Of a stretch of 64,000 nt of DNA, positions 35,837-44,746 are shown one piece after another. Made by a program: the position numbers and the translations under genes. This DNA comes from Methylobacterium currus (lineage in GTDB: Bacteria; Pseudomonadota; Alphaproteobacteria; Rhizobiales; Beijerinckiaceae), in NCBI RefSeq assembly GCF_003058325.1, contig NZ_CP028843.1:6367001-6431000 (forward strand). The letters are read 5' to 3'. The notes below the pieces were generated by a model. That model was not told where the DNA came from, did not search any database, and was given only the letters and a program-made list of their open reading frames with translations. Numbering within the stretch: position 1 is the first letter of the stretch; the number at the start of each line of letters is the position of its first letter.

Positions 35837-36403
35837 TCAGCGATCCACCGCCACCAGCCGCCCGCCCTCGTCCATCCGGCAGCGGACCCACTCGCCGTTG
35901 GAGAGGCTGCAGCCGGTCACTGCGTGGATGAACCCCCAGTGGCAGACGACCAGGGTATGGGCCCAATCGGGATCCCCGGCCATCCGGGCCCCGAAGGCGG
36001 TGGTGCGCGCGGCGAAGAGGTGGTCCGGCTCGTGATCCTCCTCGTCCTCGGCCTCGCGCCACCAGACCTCGTCGAGGTGGCTCAGGTCGAGATGGGGCCA
36101 GGCGCGGGCGAGGTCGGTCCGGCAGGTGCCGATGTCGCAGCTCGCCCCCCGGCGCTCGCGCACCGTCGGCGTGACCAGGACCGGCAGGTCGAGGCGGGAC
36201 GCGACCGGGGCGGCGGTCTGGAGCGCGCGGGTGAGCGGCGAGCAGAGGATGCGCCGCACCCCTTCTCCCGCCAGGGTTCGGGAGGCGGCCTCCGCCTGCT
36301 CGTGGCCGAGCGGCGTCAGGGGCGCGTCGACGATGCCGGGATCGACGCCCGTGGCGTGGTGATGGAGGTTGAACTGGCTCTGGCCATGGCGAAGCAGGAT
36401 CAT
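35837..36403 (-). CDS. Histidine phosphatase family protein
   Basis: 188 residues. The phosphoglycerate-mutase-type motif LLRHGQSQFNLHHH opens the protein; the second catalytic His is in VVCHWGFIHAVTG, and an acidic helper appears in RERRGASCDIG. It is likely a cytosolic phosphatase on a small metabolite; the substrate cannot be read from sequence. ATG 36403 places RHG at residues 5-7 as usual. Confidence 0.88.
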   Translation of the reverse strand: MILLRHGQSQFNLHHHATGVDPGIVDAPLTPLGHEQAEAASRTLAGEGVRRILCSPLTRALQTAAPVASRLDLPVLVTPTVRERRGASCDIGTCRTDLARAWPHLDLSHLDEVWWREAEDEEDHEPDHLFAARTTAFGARMAGDPDWAHTLVVCHWGFIHAVTGCSLSNGEWVRCRMDEGGRLVAVDR

Positions 36404-36408
36404 GCCGG

Positions 36409-36672
36409 TCAAGGTAGGGCGCAGCCTCGATTTGGGCCCGTATGGGGGCTCGCGACTCGGAGCCGCGCCGCGAGGGGCGGAGCGAGCCAGGATTCCACCC
36501 GGTGCTCGGCGAGCCACACCAGCATCCCGGTAAGCCGGGCCGTCGCGCCCTCATGCGCGTCCCGGCCAGTCTGCCGGAACGCCGCATCGGCCACGCCCTG
36601 GACGAGCTCGCCCGCGGCGATCAGCGCGGCGTGGCGCGCGAGCCCGGGGCCGAGCCGACGTGCCGCGTCCAC
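36409..36672 (-). CDS. Hypothetical protein, start uncertain
   Basis: From GTG 36672 the frame gives 87 residues, mostly helical (ARHAALIAAGELVQGVADAA and LTGMLVWLAEHRVESWL). The coding-like sequence continues upstream for about 35 codons (LLVYGDVRRRADPHDEVARH) with no ATG, GTG or TTG. Either a rare start codon is used, an indel broke the frame upstream, or the gene is a remnant. It ends 5 bp before the histidine phosphatase start. Function unknown. Confidence 0.45.
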   Translation of the reverse strand: MDAARRLGPGLARHAALIAAGELVQGVADAAFRQTGRDAHEGATARLTGMLVWLAEHRVESWLAPPLAARLRVASPHTGPNRGCALP

Positions 36673-36826
36673 GGCGTCCAGATGGCGGGCGACCTCGTCA
36701 TGGGGGTCGGCCCGGCGTCGAACGTCGCCGTAAACGAGCAGCGTCGGCCTCTCGATTCCCCGGATTGACTCTCCGCGATGCGGGACGGGCTGAAAGCCGT
36801 ATCGCCCGACACGGGACGCAGCCCTC

Positions 36827-39800
36827 TCACGGCGCCACCGCCCGATCCGGCGAGTCCGCCGCCTCGCCCCCCGCCCCCGGACTCATCAACCCGCGCAGGG
36901 TCGCCGCCAGGTCGGCCATGCCGAGGCCCGCCTTCGGCAGGATGCGGTCGGCCCGGCCGGCGAGGCGGCGGCGATCCTCCGCGGTCACGTCCTTGGCGGT
37001 CAGCACGACGACCGGGATGTCGCGCCAGTCCGGCCGGTCGCGCAAGGCGCGCAGGAAGCCGAAGCCGTCCAGCTCCGGCATCATCAGGTCGAGGAGGATC
37101 AGGCCCGGCTTGCGCACGCCGACCGCCTCCAGGCCGGCGAGGCCGTTCTCGGCGCTCGCCACCCGCCAGCCCTCGCGGGTCAGCATGGTGGTCATGCGCT
37201 CGCGCACGTCCGGGTCGTCGTCGACCACCAGCACCGGCCCTTCGTGGATGGCGGGCCGGAAGCGCTCCATCGCCTCCTTGAGCGCCCCCCACTCGACCGG
37301 CTTGTGCAGGTAGTCGGTCGCGCCGAGCGAGAAGGCGAGGTTCTGCTCGTCGAGCACCGTGACCATGATCACCGGCGTCGTGCCGAAATCGGGATCGGCG
37401 CGCAGGGCCCGCAGCACCGCCCAGCCGTCCATGCGCGGCATCGTCACGTCGAGGAGGACGACTCGTGGGCGTAAGAGCCGCGCCTGCTCCAGGCCGGCGC
37501 GTCCGTCCGCGGCGGTGGCGACCGTGAACCCGTCGCGGCGCAGGAAGCGGGCGAGGAGATCCCGGGTCGCCGGATCGTCGTCGACGACGAGGACGAGGTT
37601 GGATCCGGTGTCAGGCGGCGCGCCGGTCGCTGCCGCGGCCTCGGGCACAATCTGGCCGGCGGGCTCGGCGGGGCTACGCTCCTCGTAGAGCGCCGGCAGC
37701 TCCAGGGTGAAGGTGGTACCCTCCCCGAGCCGGCTCGCCACGGAAATCTCGCCCCCGAGCATCTGCGCGAAGGCGCGGGTGATGGCGAGGCCGAGCCCCG
37801 TGCCGCCGAAGCGGCGGGTGGTCGAGGCGTCGGCCTGGGTGAAGCGCTGGAACAGCCGGGCCTGCTGCTCCTCGCTCATGCCGATGCCGGTATCGGTGAC
37901 CGTGAAGACCAGCCAGTCGCCGCCCTCCCGGTGCTCCCGGGCGGCCTGGAGCGTGACGGTGCCGCCTTCGGTGAACTTGGCGGCGTTGCTCAGGAGGTTG
38001 ATCAGGCACTGACGGAGCTTCGTCGCGTCGGTATGCGCCCGCCCCAGGTCGTCGCCGAGGGTCAGGTTCAGGGTATTGCCCTTCTTCTCCACCAGGGCGT
38101 CGACCGTGGTGGCGACCTCCCGGACGGTCTCGGCGACGTCGAGATCCTCGGCGAAGACCTCCATCCGCTCGGCCTCGATCTTCGAGAGGTCGAGCACGTC
38201 GTTGATGAGGCCGAGCAGGTGGCGGGCATTCGCCTCGATCTTGCGCATGTCGGCGAGCAGGCTCTCCTCGCCGAGATCCTCCATCTCCTCCTGCAGCATC
38301 TCCGAATAGCCGATCACCGCCGAGAGCGGCGTGCGCAATTCGTGGCTCATATTGGCGAGGAACTGGCTCTTGGCGCGGTTGGCTTCCTCCGCCGCCTCCT
38401 TGGCGGCCTCCAGCGCCAGTTCCGCTTCCTTCCGGGCGGTGACGTCGGCATGTGCGCCGACCCATTCGCGCACGCGCCCGTCCTCCTCCAGGATCGGGAC
38501 GGCGCGCCCCTCCATGTGGCGCCAGACGCCGTCGTGGCGGCGCAAGCGGTGCTCGATGGCGTAGAGGGTGCGCGACGTGACCGCCCGCTCCCAGGCGTCC
38601 CGCGTCGCCTCCCGGTCGTCGGGATGGACGGCCTCCAGGAAGCCCTGGCCCGCGGCCTCGGCCGGCGCCTGGCCGGTGAAGCGGGTCCATTCCGAGGTGG
38701 CCTGCCGGAAGGCGCCGTCCGGCGTGGTGGTCCAGACGATCGCCGAGGTCGCCTCGGTGAGGGAGCGGAACCGCTCCTCGCTGTCGACCAGGCGGCGCTC
38801 GGCCAGTTTTCCGAGGGTCACGTCGTCCATGACGATGCCGACGCCGTCGGCCCGCTCGCTCTCGGGGCCGCGGCTCCGGCGGCGCAAGGGGAAGAAGCTC
38901 GCCTCGAAGTGGCGGATCCCGCCCGGCGCGCTCGGGGCCGGCACCCCGACCTCGACATTGGCGGTGACGAGCCCGCGGTCGCGCGCCGCCGCGAGCTTCG
39001 GCCCGAGCTCGTCGCGCAAGGAGGGCAGGAGAGCCCAGATCGGCGCGCCGAGATCGGCGCCGAAGCCGCGCTCGCTCATGTTGCCGAGCGCCCGGTTCAT
39101 GTGCTGGAGGTTCAAGTCGCGGTCGAGGAAGCCGAGGCCGACCGGCGCATTCTCCAAAACGCTCTCCAGCAGGTCGGCCATGCGCTGGCTCTCGCGGCGG
39201 CGCATCAGGGCGAGGCGTGCCAGAAGGCCGAACGCCGCGAGCGCACAGGCCAGCGTGACGAGGGGCAGGAGCGGCGAGCGCAGGGATTCGGCCTTGGCGA
39301 GGCGGCGCAGCTCGGCGGCCGCCTGGTCCTGGACGTCCCGCGTCAGGTCGCGCACGGCGTCCATGACGCGCTTGCCCTCCCCGGTCTGGATCAGCCTCAG
39401 GGCGGCCTCCTGGCCGCCAGACCGGCGCGCGGCGACGACCCGGGCGGCGTAATCGGTCTCGGCCGCGATCACGCTCCGGCGCCGATCCCGCACGGCCCGG
39501 TCCGGCGTGACGCCGTCGAGGGCGGCGAGCTCGCCGTCGATCCGGATCAGCGCCGCCTCGTAGGGTTCGAGGTAATCCTCGCGGCCGGTCAGGACGTAGC
39601 CGCGCTGGCCGGTCTCGAGGTCCTTCATGCTCGAGAGCACGCGCTCGCTCAGCGCCGTGACGCGCCCCAGCCGCTCGGCCTCGGTCCGGCTGCGGGCCCC
39701 CGCGACGGTGTTCCAGCCGCCGGCCGCGACCGCGACGGCGAGGAGGAGGAAGGCCAGCGGCGAACCCGGCAGGCGCCGGCCGGGGGCGAGGAAGCGCCAG

Positions 39801-39829
39801 CGATGGGTGGAGGCGGTCTTGCTGCTCAT
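36827..39829 (-). CDS. Hybrid sensor histidine kinase with CHASE3, two PAS domains and two receiver domains
   Basis: 1,000 residues. Order: first membrane helix (about 22-42), periplasmic CHASE3 domain (METGQRGYVLTG-like signature LETGQRGYVLTGREDYLEPY), second membrane helix (about 188-208), PAS (ESVLENAPVGLGFLDRDLN), PAS with PAC (FRSLTEATSAIVWTTTPDG), HisKA (FLANMSHELRTPLSAVIGYS), HATPase_c (DTGIGMSEEQQ, GTGLGLAITRAF), then two receivers (LVLVVDDDPATRDLL...VVLLDVTMPRMDG and VLVVDDDPDVRERM...LILLDLMMPELDG). Both receivers keep the Asp and Lys phosphorylation residues. No output domain is attached, so it probably feeds a phosphorelay. No linked Hpt or regulator gene is present. Confidence 0.94.
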   Translation of the reverse strand: MSSKTASTHRWRFLAPGRRLPGSPLAFLLLAVAVAAGGWNTVAGARSRTEAERLGRVTALSERVLSSMKDLETGQRGYVLTGREDYLEPYEAALIRIDGELAALDGVTPDRAVRDRRRSVIAAETDYAARVVAARRSGGQEAALRLIQTGEGKRVMDAVRDLTRDVQDQAAAELRRLAKAESLRSPLLPLVTLACALAAFGLLARLALMRRRESQRMADLLESVLENAPVGLGFLDRDLNLQHMNRALGNMSERGFGADLGAPIWALLPSLRDELGPKLAAARDRGLVTANVEVGVPAPSAPGGIRHFEASFFPLRRRSRGPESERADGVGIVMDDVTLGKLAERRLVDSEERFRSLTEATSAIVWTTTPDGAFRQATSEWTRFTGQAPAEAAGQGFLEAVHPDDREATRDAWERAVTSRTLYAIEHRLRRHDGVWRHMEGRAVPILEEDGRVREWVGAHADVTARKEAELALEAAKEAAEEANRAKSQFLANMSHELRTPLSAVIGYSEMLQEEMEDLGEESLLADMRKIEANARHLLGLINDVLDLSKIEAERMEVFAEDLDVAETVREVATTVDALVEKKGNTLNLTLGDDLGRAHTDATKLRQCLINLLSNAAKFTEGGTVTLQAAREHREGGDWLVFTVTDTGIGMSEEQQARLFQRFTQADASTTRRFGGTGLGLAITRAFAQMLGGEISVASRLGEGTTFTLELPALYEERSPAEPAGQIVPEAAAATGAPPDTGSNLVLVVDDDPATRDLLARFLRRDGFTVATAADGRAGLEQARLLRPRVVLLDVTMPRMDGWAVLRALRADPDFGTTPVIMVTVLDEQNLAFSLGATDYLHKPVEWGALKEAMERFRPAIHEGPVLVVDDDPDVRERMTTMLTREGWRVASAENGLAGLEAVGVRKPGLILLDLMMPELDGFGFLRALRDRPDWRDIPVVVLTAKDVTAEDRRRLAGRADRILPKAGLGMADLAATLRGLMSPGAGGEAADSPDRAVAP

Positions 39830-40105
39830 GTCACCTTGCTCTCGCGGCCCCGGTGGGATCCGCGTCGTCGCCTCTATGTCTCATGCAACGCCCGATCCCC
39901 GGCATCGCCCGCCATGCCGGCGCCGGTGCGGCGGAATTTTTCTCAGGCACAGCCTGGGACAGGAGCCGGAGCTCGCGCCCGAGCGCAAGGTCGAAAGGCC
40001 GGGGCAGGGCCCGGGTGTCGAAGACGGTGCGCGAAAGCCGCACAGGGTGAAACATTGCCGTCCGTCGCACGTCACCCCGGGGCCGGGGAACTCAGGAGGG
40101 GTATG

Positions 40106-41107
40106 ATGCGACACAAGCCGCTGCGCGAGCAGGTCATCGTGGTCACGGGCGCGTCGAGCGGGATCGGGCTCGCCACCGTCCGCATGGCGGCGGAAAACGG
40201 CGCCCGGGTGGTGCTGGCCGCCCGCAGCGGCGACGTGCTCGCCCGGCTGGCCGCGGAGATCGGCGCACGGGCCGTCGCCGTCACCGCCGATGTCGGGGAT
40301 CGGACGCAGGTCGAGGCGATCGCCGACACGGCCGTCGCGACGTTCGGCGGCTTCGACACCTGGGTCAACGTGGCGGGCCTCACCGTCTACGGACCCCTGC
40401 GCGAGATCACCCAGGAGGACCATGAGCGGCTCATCCGCACCAATTTCTGGGGCACGGTGAACGGCTCGCTCGTCGCCGCCGAGCACCTGCGCCGGCGTGG
40501 CGGGGCCTTGATCAATGTCGGCAGCGTCGCCTCCGACCTCGCCTTCCCGTTCCAGGGCCTCTACGCCGCCTCCAAGCACGCGGTGAAGGGATTCACCGAC
40601 ACGCTGCGCATGGAGCTGATCGCCGAGGGCGCCCCGGTCTCGGTCACGCTGGTGAAGCCCGCTTCCGTCGACACGCCGCTGCCGAACCGGGCCCGCAACT
40701 ACATGGACCGCCAGCCGACCCTGCCGCCGCCGATCTATCCGCCCGAGGAGGTGGCGAACGCCATCCTGCACGCCGCCGTGCACCCGCAGCGCGACATCTT
40801 CGTCGGCGGCGGCGGCAAGCTGTTCGTGATGGGCAAGGACTTCGCGCCCGGCGCCTATGACGAGCTGGCCCCCGCCATCATCGCGCTGCAGAAGCGCGCC
40901 GAGCCGCCCCGCGACCCGGCCGGCGCCCTCCACGCCCCGGTGCGGGCCGGAGAGGAGCGCGGCGACCCGCCGGTCTACGTCATGCGCACCAGCGCCTATA
41001 CGCGGGCGAGCCTGCACCCGCTGGCGAGCGCCGGCGTCGCCGCGGGGCTGGCCGCGACGGCGGCCCTGCTGCTCGGGGGGCTGGCGGTCGGGCGGCGGCG
41101 GCTGTGA
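40106..41107 (+). CDS. SDR family oxidoreductase with C-terminal membrane anchor
   Basis: 333 residues. The classical SDR core has the cofactor motif VVTGASSGIGLATVR, the NAG-type motif as NVAG (here VNVAGLTVYG), catalytic Ser in NVGSVASD and the YxxxK motif YAASK. After the usual ~240-residue domain there is an extension ending in a hydrophobic helix (AGVAAGLAATAALLLGG) and the positively charged RRRL, suggesting a tail anchor in the inner membrane. ATG 40106 is preferred, 6 nt after AGGAGG; ATG 40103 is also in frame. The substrate is unknown. Confidence 0.88.
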   Translation: MRHKPLREQVIVVTGASSGIGLATVRMAAENGARVVLAARSGDVLARLAAEIGARAVAVTADVGDRTQVEAIADTAVATFGGFDTWVNVAGLTVYGPLREITQEDHERLIRTNFWGTVNGSLVAAEHLRRRGGALINVGSVASDLAFPFQGLYAASKHAVKGFTDTLRMELIAEGAPVSVTLVKPASVDTPLPNRARNYMDRQPTLPPPIYPPEEVANAILHAAVHPQRDIFVGGGGKLFVMGKDFAPGAYDELAPAIIALQKRAEPPRDPAGALHAPVRAGEERGDPPVYVMRTSAYTRASLHPLASAGVAAGLAATAALLLGGLAVGRRRL

Positions 41108-41111
41108 GCGC

Positions 41112-42419
41112 CTATCGCGACCGCCCCTGCCCCGCATCGAGGACCCGCCCCCGCGTCTCCGGCAGCAACCACGCCGCCGCCGTGCCGATCAGGCTGAAGG
41201 CGGCGAGGTAGTAGGCCGGCGCCATCCGGTCGCCCGTCGCGGTGATCAGCCAGTTGATGACGTAGTTGGTGCTGCCGCCGAACACCGACACCGCGAGCGC
41301 GTACACGATGGCGAGGCCGGAACTGCGCACCGCCCGCGGCAGCGATTCCGGGATGCCCACGATGACCGCCGCCGCGTTGATCGAGGACAGCGCCGACAGC
41401 AGGAAGGTCACGGCGTAGACCGCCAGCGGGCTGGGGTCCCGCAGGAGCCAGGCGAAGGCCGGCACCGCCAGGACCAGCACCAGGGCGCGAGGCCAGATCA
41501 TCACCGGGCGCCGGCCGTAGCGGTCGGCGAGGAATCCACCCAGCAACGGGAAGGCCACCGAGGCGAGGCCGAGCGCGATCGGCACCGCGGTCGCGGCGGT
41601 CTCGGAGAGGCCGAGCGTCGCGCCGGCATAGACCGGCATGTTGGTGCCGACGGCGTTCGAGACCGTCGAGGCGGCGACGACCAGGAAGGTCAGCCCGAGC
41701 AGGCGGCCATGCTCGCGCAGCAGCCGGCCGATCACCGCCCCGGTCGAGGATGCGGCGTCCGGCTCCCGGGCGATGCCCCCGGTCTCCGGCAGGTGGCTGC
41801 GGATGACGAGGCCGACCGGCACCACGGCGAGGCCGACCAGGAACATCACCCGCCAGCCCCAGGCCGCCATGGCGGCATCGCCGAGCGTGAGCGCGAGCGC
41901 CGTCGCCAGCAGGCCGGCGAACAGGGCCGCGCAGCCCTGGCTGGCGATCTGCCAGCTGGTGACGAAGCCGCGATGCTTCGCCGGCGCCGCCTCCAGCAGG
42001 TAGGCGGTCGAGGGGCCGACCTCGCCGCCGAGCGCCAGGCCCTGGATCAGCCGGGCGACGATGACGATCCCCTGCGCCCACCCCCCGATCTGCGTGGTGC
42101 CCGGGCAGGCGGCGAGCATCAGCATGCCGAGCGCCATCAGCACGATCGTGACCAGCATGGCGGGCTTGCGCCCGGACCGGTCGGCCAGCGCCCCGATCAG
42201 GGCGCCGCCGATCGGCCGCATGACGTAGCCGGCCCCGAACAGGGCGAGCGAGGCGAGCAGGCTGTGGCTCGCGTCGGAGGCGGGGAAGAACGCCTCGCCG
42301 ATCGCCTTGGCGAAGAAGGCGTAGACGGTGAAGTCGTAGAATTCGAGGGCGTTGCCGAGCACCACGGCGCCGACCGCCTTGCGGTCGAGGCCGGGGCGGA
42401 CAGGATTGCGCGCATCCAT
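41112..42419 (-). CDS. MFS transporter, metabolite:H+ symporter (MHS) type
   Basis: 435 residues, twelve membrane segments. MHS signatures: the N-terminal VLGNALEFYDFTVYAFFAKAI split across helix 1, MRPIGGALIGALADRSGRK, and the RLIQGLALGGEVGPSTAYLLE motif after helix 4. The C-terminal half has GGFLADRYGRRPVM. Members import citrate, proline, dicarboxylates or similar compounds. The substrate is unassigned. The gene ends 4 bp after the SDR stop, convergently. Confidence 0.92.
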   Translation of the reverse strand: MDARNPVRPGLDRKAVGAVVLGNALEFYDFTVYAFFAKAIGEAFFPASDASHSLLASLALFGAGYVMRPIGGALIGALADRSGRKPAMLVTIVLMALGMLMLAACPGTTQIGGWAQGIVIVARLIQGLALGGEVGPSTAYLLEAAPAKHRGFVTSWQIASQGCAALFAGLLATALALTLGDAAMAAWGWRVMFLVGLAVVPVGLVIRSHLPETGGIAREPDAASSTGAVIGRLLREHGRLLGLTFLVVAASTVSNAVGTNMPVYAGATLGLSETAATAVPIALGLASVAFPLLGGFLADRYGRRPVMIWPRALVLVLAVPAFAWLLRDPSPLAVYAVTFLLSALSSINAAAVIVGIPESLPRAVRSSGLAIVYALAVSVFGGSTNYVINWLITATGDRMAPAYYLAAFSLIGTAAAWLLPETRGRVLDAGQGRSR

Positions 42420-42428
42420 GCCGGGATG

Positions 42429-42623
42429 TCAGCGGCCCGGTTCGCGCTTGAGGCCGCCGGTCACCGGCTCGGCCCCCGCCGCCACGGCCTCGTCGTAGCC
42501 GGAGAGCCAGCGCTCCCGGGCCTCGGTGCCCTCGGCATAGGGGCAGGCCTCGCGGGCGAGGCCCTTCCCGGGGGCGGCGCGGCCGAGGGCGTGGGCGTCG
42601 AGGTTGTCGGGCGGGGATTGCAT
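42429..42623 (-). CDS. Rmf/CrpP-like small protein
   Basis: 64 residues with the spacing of the ribosome modulation factor/CrpP fold: an AxxxGxxA-like helix (HALGRAAPGKGLAREA), a CPY motif, then TEARERWLSGYDEA. Rmf promotes ribosome hibernation; the related CrpP name is attached to a disputed ciprofloxacin-modifying activity. Only family-level similarity can be claimed. It is 9 bp upstream of the MHS transporter on the same strand, so they may be co-transcribed. Confidence 0.7.
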   Translation of the reverse strand: MQSPPDNLDAHALGRAAPGKGLAREACPYAEGTEARERWLSGYDEAVAAGAEPVTGGLKREPGR

Positions 42624-42773
42624 CGGGTCTGCCGGGCTCCTGCGTCTCGCCTCCGATCTAGGGCGCGCCTCGGCAATCCGAAGCGCCTATGGCGTCGCTT
42701 GCGCGCCGTCCCGCGTGGCCGGCGGCGCGGGACGGGCCTATAGGCGTGAATCCCCTGAGACGGAGACGCCGCC

Positions 42774-44096
42774 GTGCCGCATTCCCCGCCCGCCCCGTCA
42801 TCCCAAGAGGCCGGACCAGAGACCGGCACCAAGGCCGGGCGGCGCGCGGCCTTCCTCGCCGGGTGCCGGCCGGCGACGCGCCGGATCCACGCGCCGATCG
42901 TCGATCTCGCCGCGTCGCGCGGCCACCTCAATCCCCGCGGCCTCGGGCACGCCCGGGCCTTCTCCGATCTCGGCTCGCTCGGCCAGAGCAGCGTCGGCTT
43001 CGATACGCTCGGCGATTACGAGGCGGCCGACGCGGCGGGCCGCGCGCCTTGGGGCGGCGCCGAGTACGGTGTCGTCCAATCGCCGGAGGCCGACGCGGTC
43101 TGCGCGAAGTTCGCCCAGCTGCATGGCGGCGCCGGCGCGATCGTCTGCGCCTCCGGTCTCGCGGCGATCGCCACGATGCTCGACGCCTTCGCCCCGAAGG
43201 CCGTGCTGATCCCGGATGCCCTCTACTTCCCGGCCCGGCGCTACCTCTCGGAGACCGGCCGGGCCGCGCTGCTGACCTACCCGGCCGGCGCGTCGGGAGA
43301 GGAGGTCGGCGCCCGCATCCGGGAGGCGGGCCGGCATTTCGCGCCCGCCGACACGATGGTCTATCTCGAGGCGCCGGCGAGCGGCACCTTCGAGATCCCG
43401 GACATCGCCGGCATCGTCGCGGAAGCGACGCGGGCAGGCCTGCGGACCGCGATGGACAATACCTGGGCGAGCCACGTGCGCTTCCGGCCGCTGGAGCACG
43501 GCATCGGGATCGCGGTCCAGGCGACGACAAAGTACGAGGGCGGCTACGGCGATACGCCGAGCGGCATCGTGGTGGCCCGCGACAAGGCGGACATCGCCCG
43601 CCTGCGCCGCCAGCTCCGGATCAGCGGCCACGGCGCGGTGTCGCCCCAGACCTGCACCCGCCTGTTCCACCGGGTCGACAGCGCCAGGGACCGCCTGGAC
43701 CGCCACGCGGCCAGCGCCGCGGCGCTGATGGCATGGTTCGAGGCTCAGCCCTTCACGGCCGAAACCTTGAGCCCGACCCGCGCAGGCAGCCCGTACCACG
43801 CCCGCTTCCGGCAGTATTTCGGCGCCGGCAACAGCCTGTTCACGGTCGCGTTCGACGAGGGCCTTCCGGTCGAGCGGGTCCACGCCTTCGTCGACGCATT
43901 GCTGTTGTTTCGCGTCGCCGAGAGCTGGGGCGGCCACGTCTCGCTGGTGCTGCCGGTCCATCCGCACCGCGATCCGGCGAGCTTGCCCGGGGAATCTCTG
44001 CCCAAGGGCGTGATGTTCCGCTTCAATGCCGGCCTTGAGGAGGCCGACGACCTGATCGCCGACCTCGCGCAAGCGTCACGCGGGACGCTTCTTTGA
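42774..44096 (+). CDS. Cystathionine beta-lyase-like PLP-dependent enzyme
   Basis: 440 residues of the Cys/Met metabolism PLP family (fold type I). Family marks: YGVVQSPEADAVCAKFAQLHGG, the cofactor-binding segment SGLAAIATMLDAF, AMDNTWASHVRFRPLEHGI and the presumed PLP-lysine in ATTKYEGGYGDTPSG. The last motif is usually TKYxxGHSD, so this branch deviates around the lysine. A roughly 40-residue extension precedes the catalytic domain. It would cleave cystathionine or a related thioether, giving homocysteine plus pyruvate. GTG 42774 follows GGAGA at 8 nt. No other sulfur genes adjoin it. Confidence 0.85.
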   Translation: MPHSPPAPSSQEAGPETGTKAGRRAAFLAGCRPATRRIHAPIVDLAASRGHLNPRGLGHARAFSDLGSLGQSSVGFDTLGDYEAADAAGRAPWGGAEYGVVQSPEADAVCAKFAQLHGGAGAIVCASGLAAIATMLDAFAPKAVLIPDALYFPARRYLSETGRAALLTYPAGASGEEVGARIREAGRHFAPADTMVYLEAPASGTFEIPDIAGIVAEATRAGLRTAMDNTWASHVRFRPLEHGIGIAVQATTKYEGGYGDTPSGIVVARDKADIARLRRQLRISGHGAVSPQTCTRLFHRVDSARDRLDRHAASAAALMAWFEAQPFTAETLSPTRAGSPYHARFRQYFGAGNSLFTVAFDEGLPVERVHAFVDALLLFRVAESWGGHVSLVLPVHPHRDPASLPGESLPKGVMFRFNAGLEEADDLIADLAQASRGTLL

Positions 44097-44100
44097 AGGC

Positions 44101-44430
44101 CTACGGGTAGCCGTAGCGGGCCTTGGCGGCGGCGAGCAGGCGCAGGGCCTCGCCGTCCCGGCCGGCCGCGCAGGCCGACGACGCGTTGGCGAGGTCGGCC
44201 GAGAAGCGCTTGCCGACCGGGGCGTTGAGGTTGCCGGTGGCGACGTCGCTGTCGACGACGGCTTGCGTGCGGGCGATGGCCGGGCCGCAGCCGGTGCCCG
44301 GGGGCAGCGCCCCGGCGGGGAGCGCCGCGACCGGGCCGAGCGACGCGGCGGGCGGAGCGGCCGGCTTCGACTGGCAGGCGGCGACGGCGAGGAGGGCCGC
44401 GAGGGCGAGTCCGGGCTTCCAATACGACAC
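44101..44430 (-). CDS. Putative lipoprotein
   Basis: 109 residues from GTG 44430, which has GGAG about 7 nt upstream. The short signal YWKPGLALAALLAVAACQSKP carries a lipobox (AVAAC). The mature part has two further cysteines (GTGCGPA and SSACAAG), perhaps a disulphide, and no known domain. An in-frame ATG at 44457 would make an unusually long signal. Function unknown. It is convergent with the PLP enzyme gene, 4 bp away. Confidence 0.7.
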   Translation of the reverse strand: MSYWKPGLALAALLAVAACQSKPAAPPAASLGPVAALPAGALPPGTGCGPAIARTQAVVDSDVATGNLNAPVGKRFSADLANASSACAAGRDGEALRLLAAAKARYGYP

Positions 44431-44540
44431 GGGAAAGCTCCACTTGGAATTGAGCATGTGCGGCCAAGCTTGTGGCAAGCACGGATGGGGCGGTCAATCA
44501 CGGGGCGACGCTGCGTCCGCCGCGACTTGCCACCGCACCC

Positions 44541-44569
44541 TTGTCATCGATCATCGGGCCCGGTACACA
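44541..44569 (+). promoter_or_regulatory. Probable sigma-70 promoter of the leuA leader transcript
   Basis: TTGTCA (44541-44546) and TACACA (44564-44569) are separated by exactly 17 bp and lie 46 bp upstream of the leader peptide start. The match to the housekeeping consensus is good at both hexamers. Confidence 0.6.
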
Positions 44570-44614
44570 GGCCACCCTCGCACCGGGTTCATCACCCTTC
44601 AGGAGACGCGAGCC

Positions 44615-44719
44615 GTGGCTCATGCCGGCTCCCCGCTGACGCTTCCGACGACCGCCCTTTCGGCGGCACGGTCGCGCGCGCTCCTTCTCGGCGGCCTTCT
44701 TCTCCTTATCAGCCCCTGA
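44615..44719 (+). CDS. leuL: Leucine-rich leader peptide of leuA (attenuation control)
   Basis: 34-codon ORF starting GTG 44615, with AGGAG 9 nt upstream, and ending at TGA 44717-44719. The C-terminal part reads ALLLGGLLLLISP, with seven leucine codons among the last thirteen, almost all CTC or CTT. It lies directly before a G+C hairpin and 109 bp before leuA. This is the layout of ribosome-mediated attenuation: low charged tRNA-Leu would stall the ribosome in the leucine run and let leuA be transcribed. The coding potential, promoter and hairpin are visible; the mechanism is inferred from known leu leaders. Confidence 0.8.
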   Translation: MAHAGSPLTLPTTALSAARSRALLLGGLLLLISP

Positions 44720-44746
44720 GGGCCGTCCGGGCGCGCGCCTGGGCCC
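44720..44746 (+). terminator. Attenuator hairpin between leader peptide and leuA
   Basis: GGGC, a GT-containing bulge and CCGGGCGC pair with GCGCCTGG and GCCC (one G-U pair), giving a long GC-rich stem starting at the base after the leader stop. It is followed by only TT then GGGGG, so the terminator lacks a long U-tract, as is common in high-GC bacteria. Confidence 0.6.

Noticed and set aside
37931..40105. Long plus-strand frame opposite the hybrid histidine kinase, running into the SDR gene
   Set aside because: Only the part from 40106 has SDR motifs; the rest is antisense to kinase domains.
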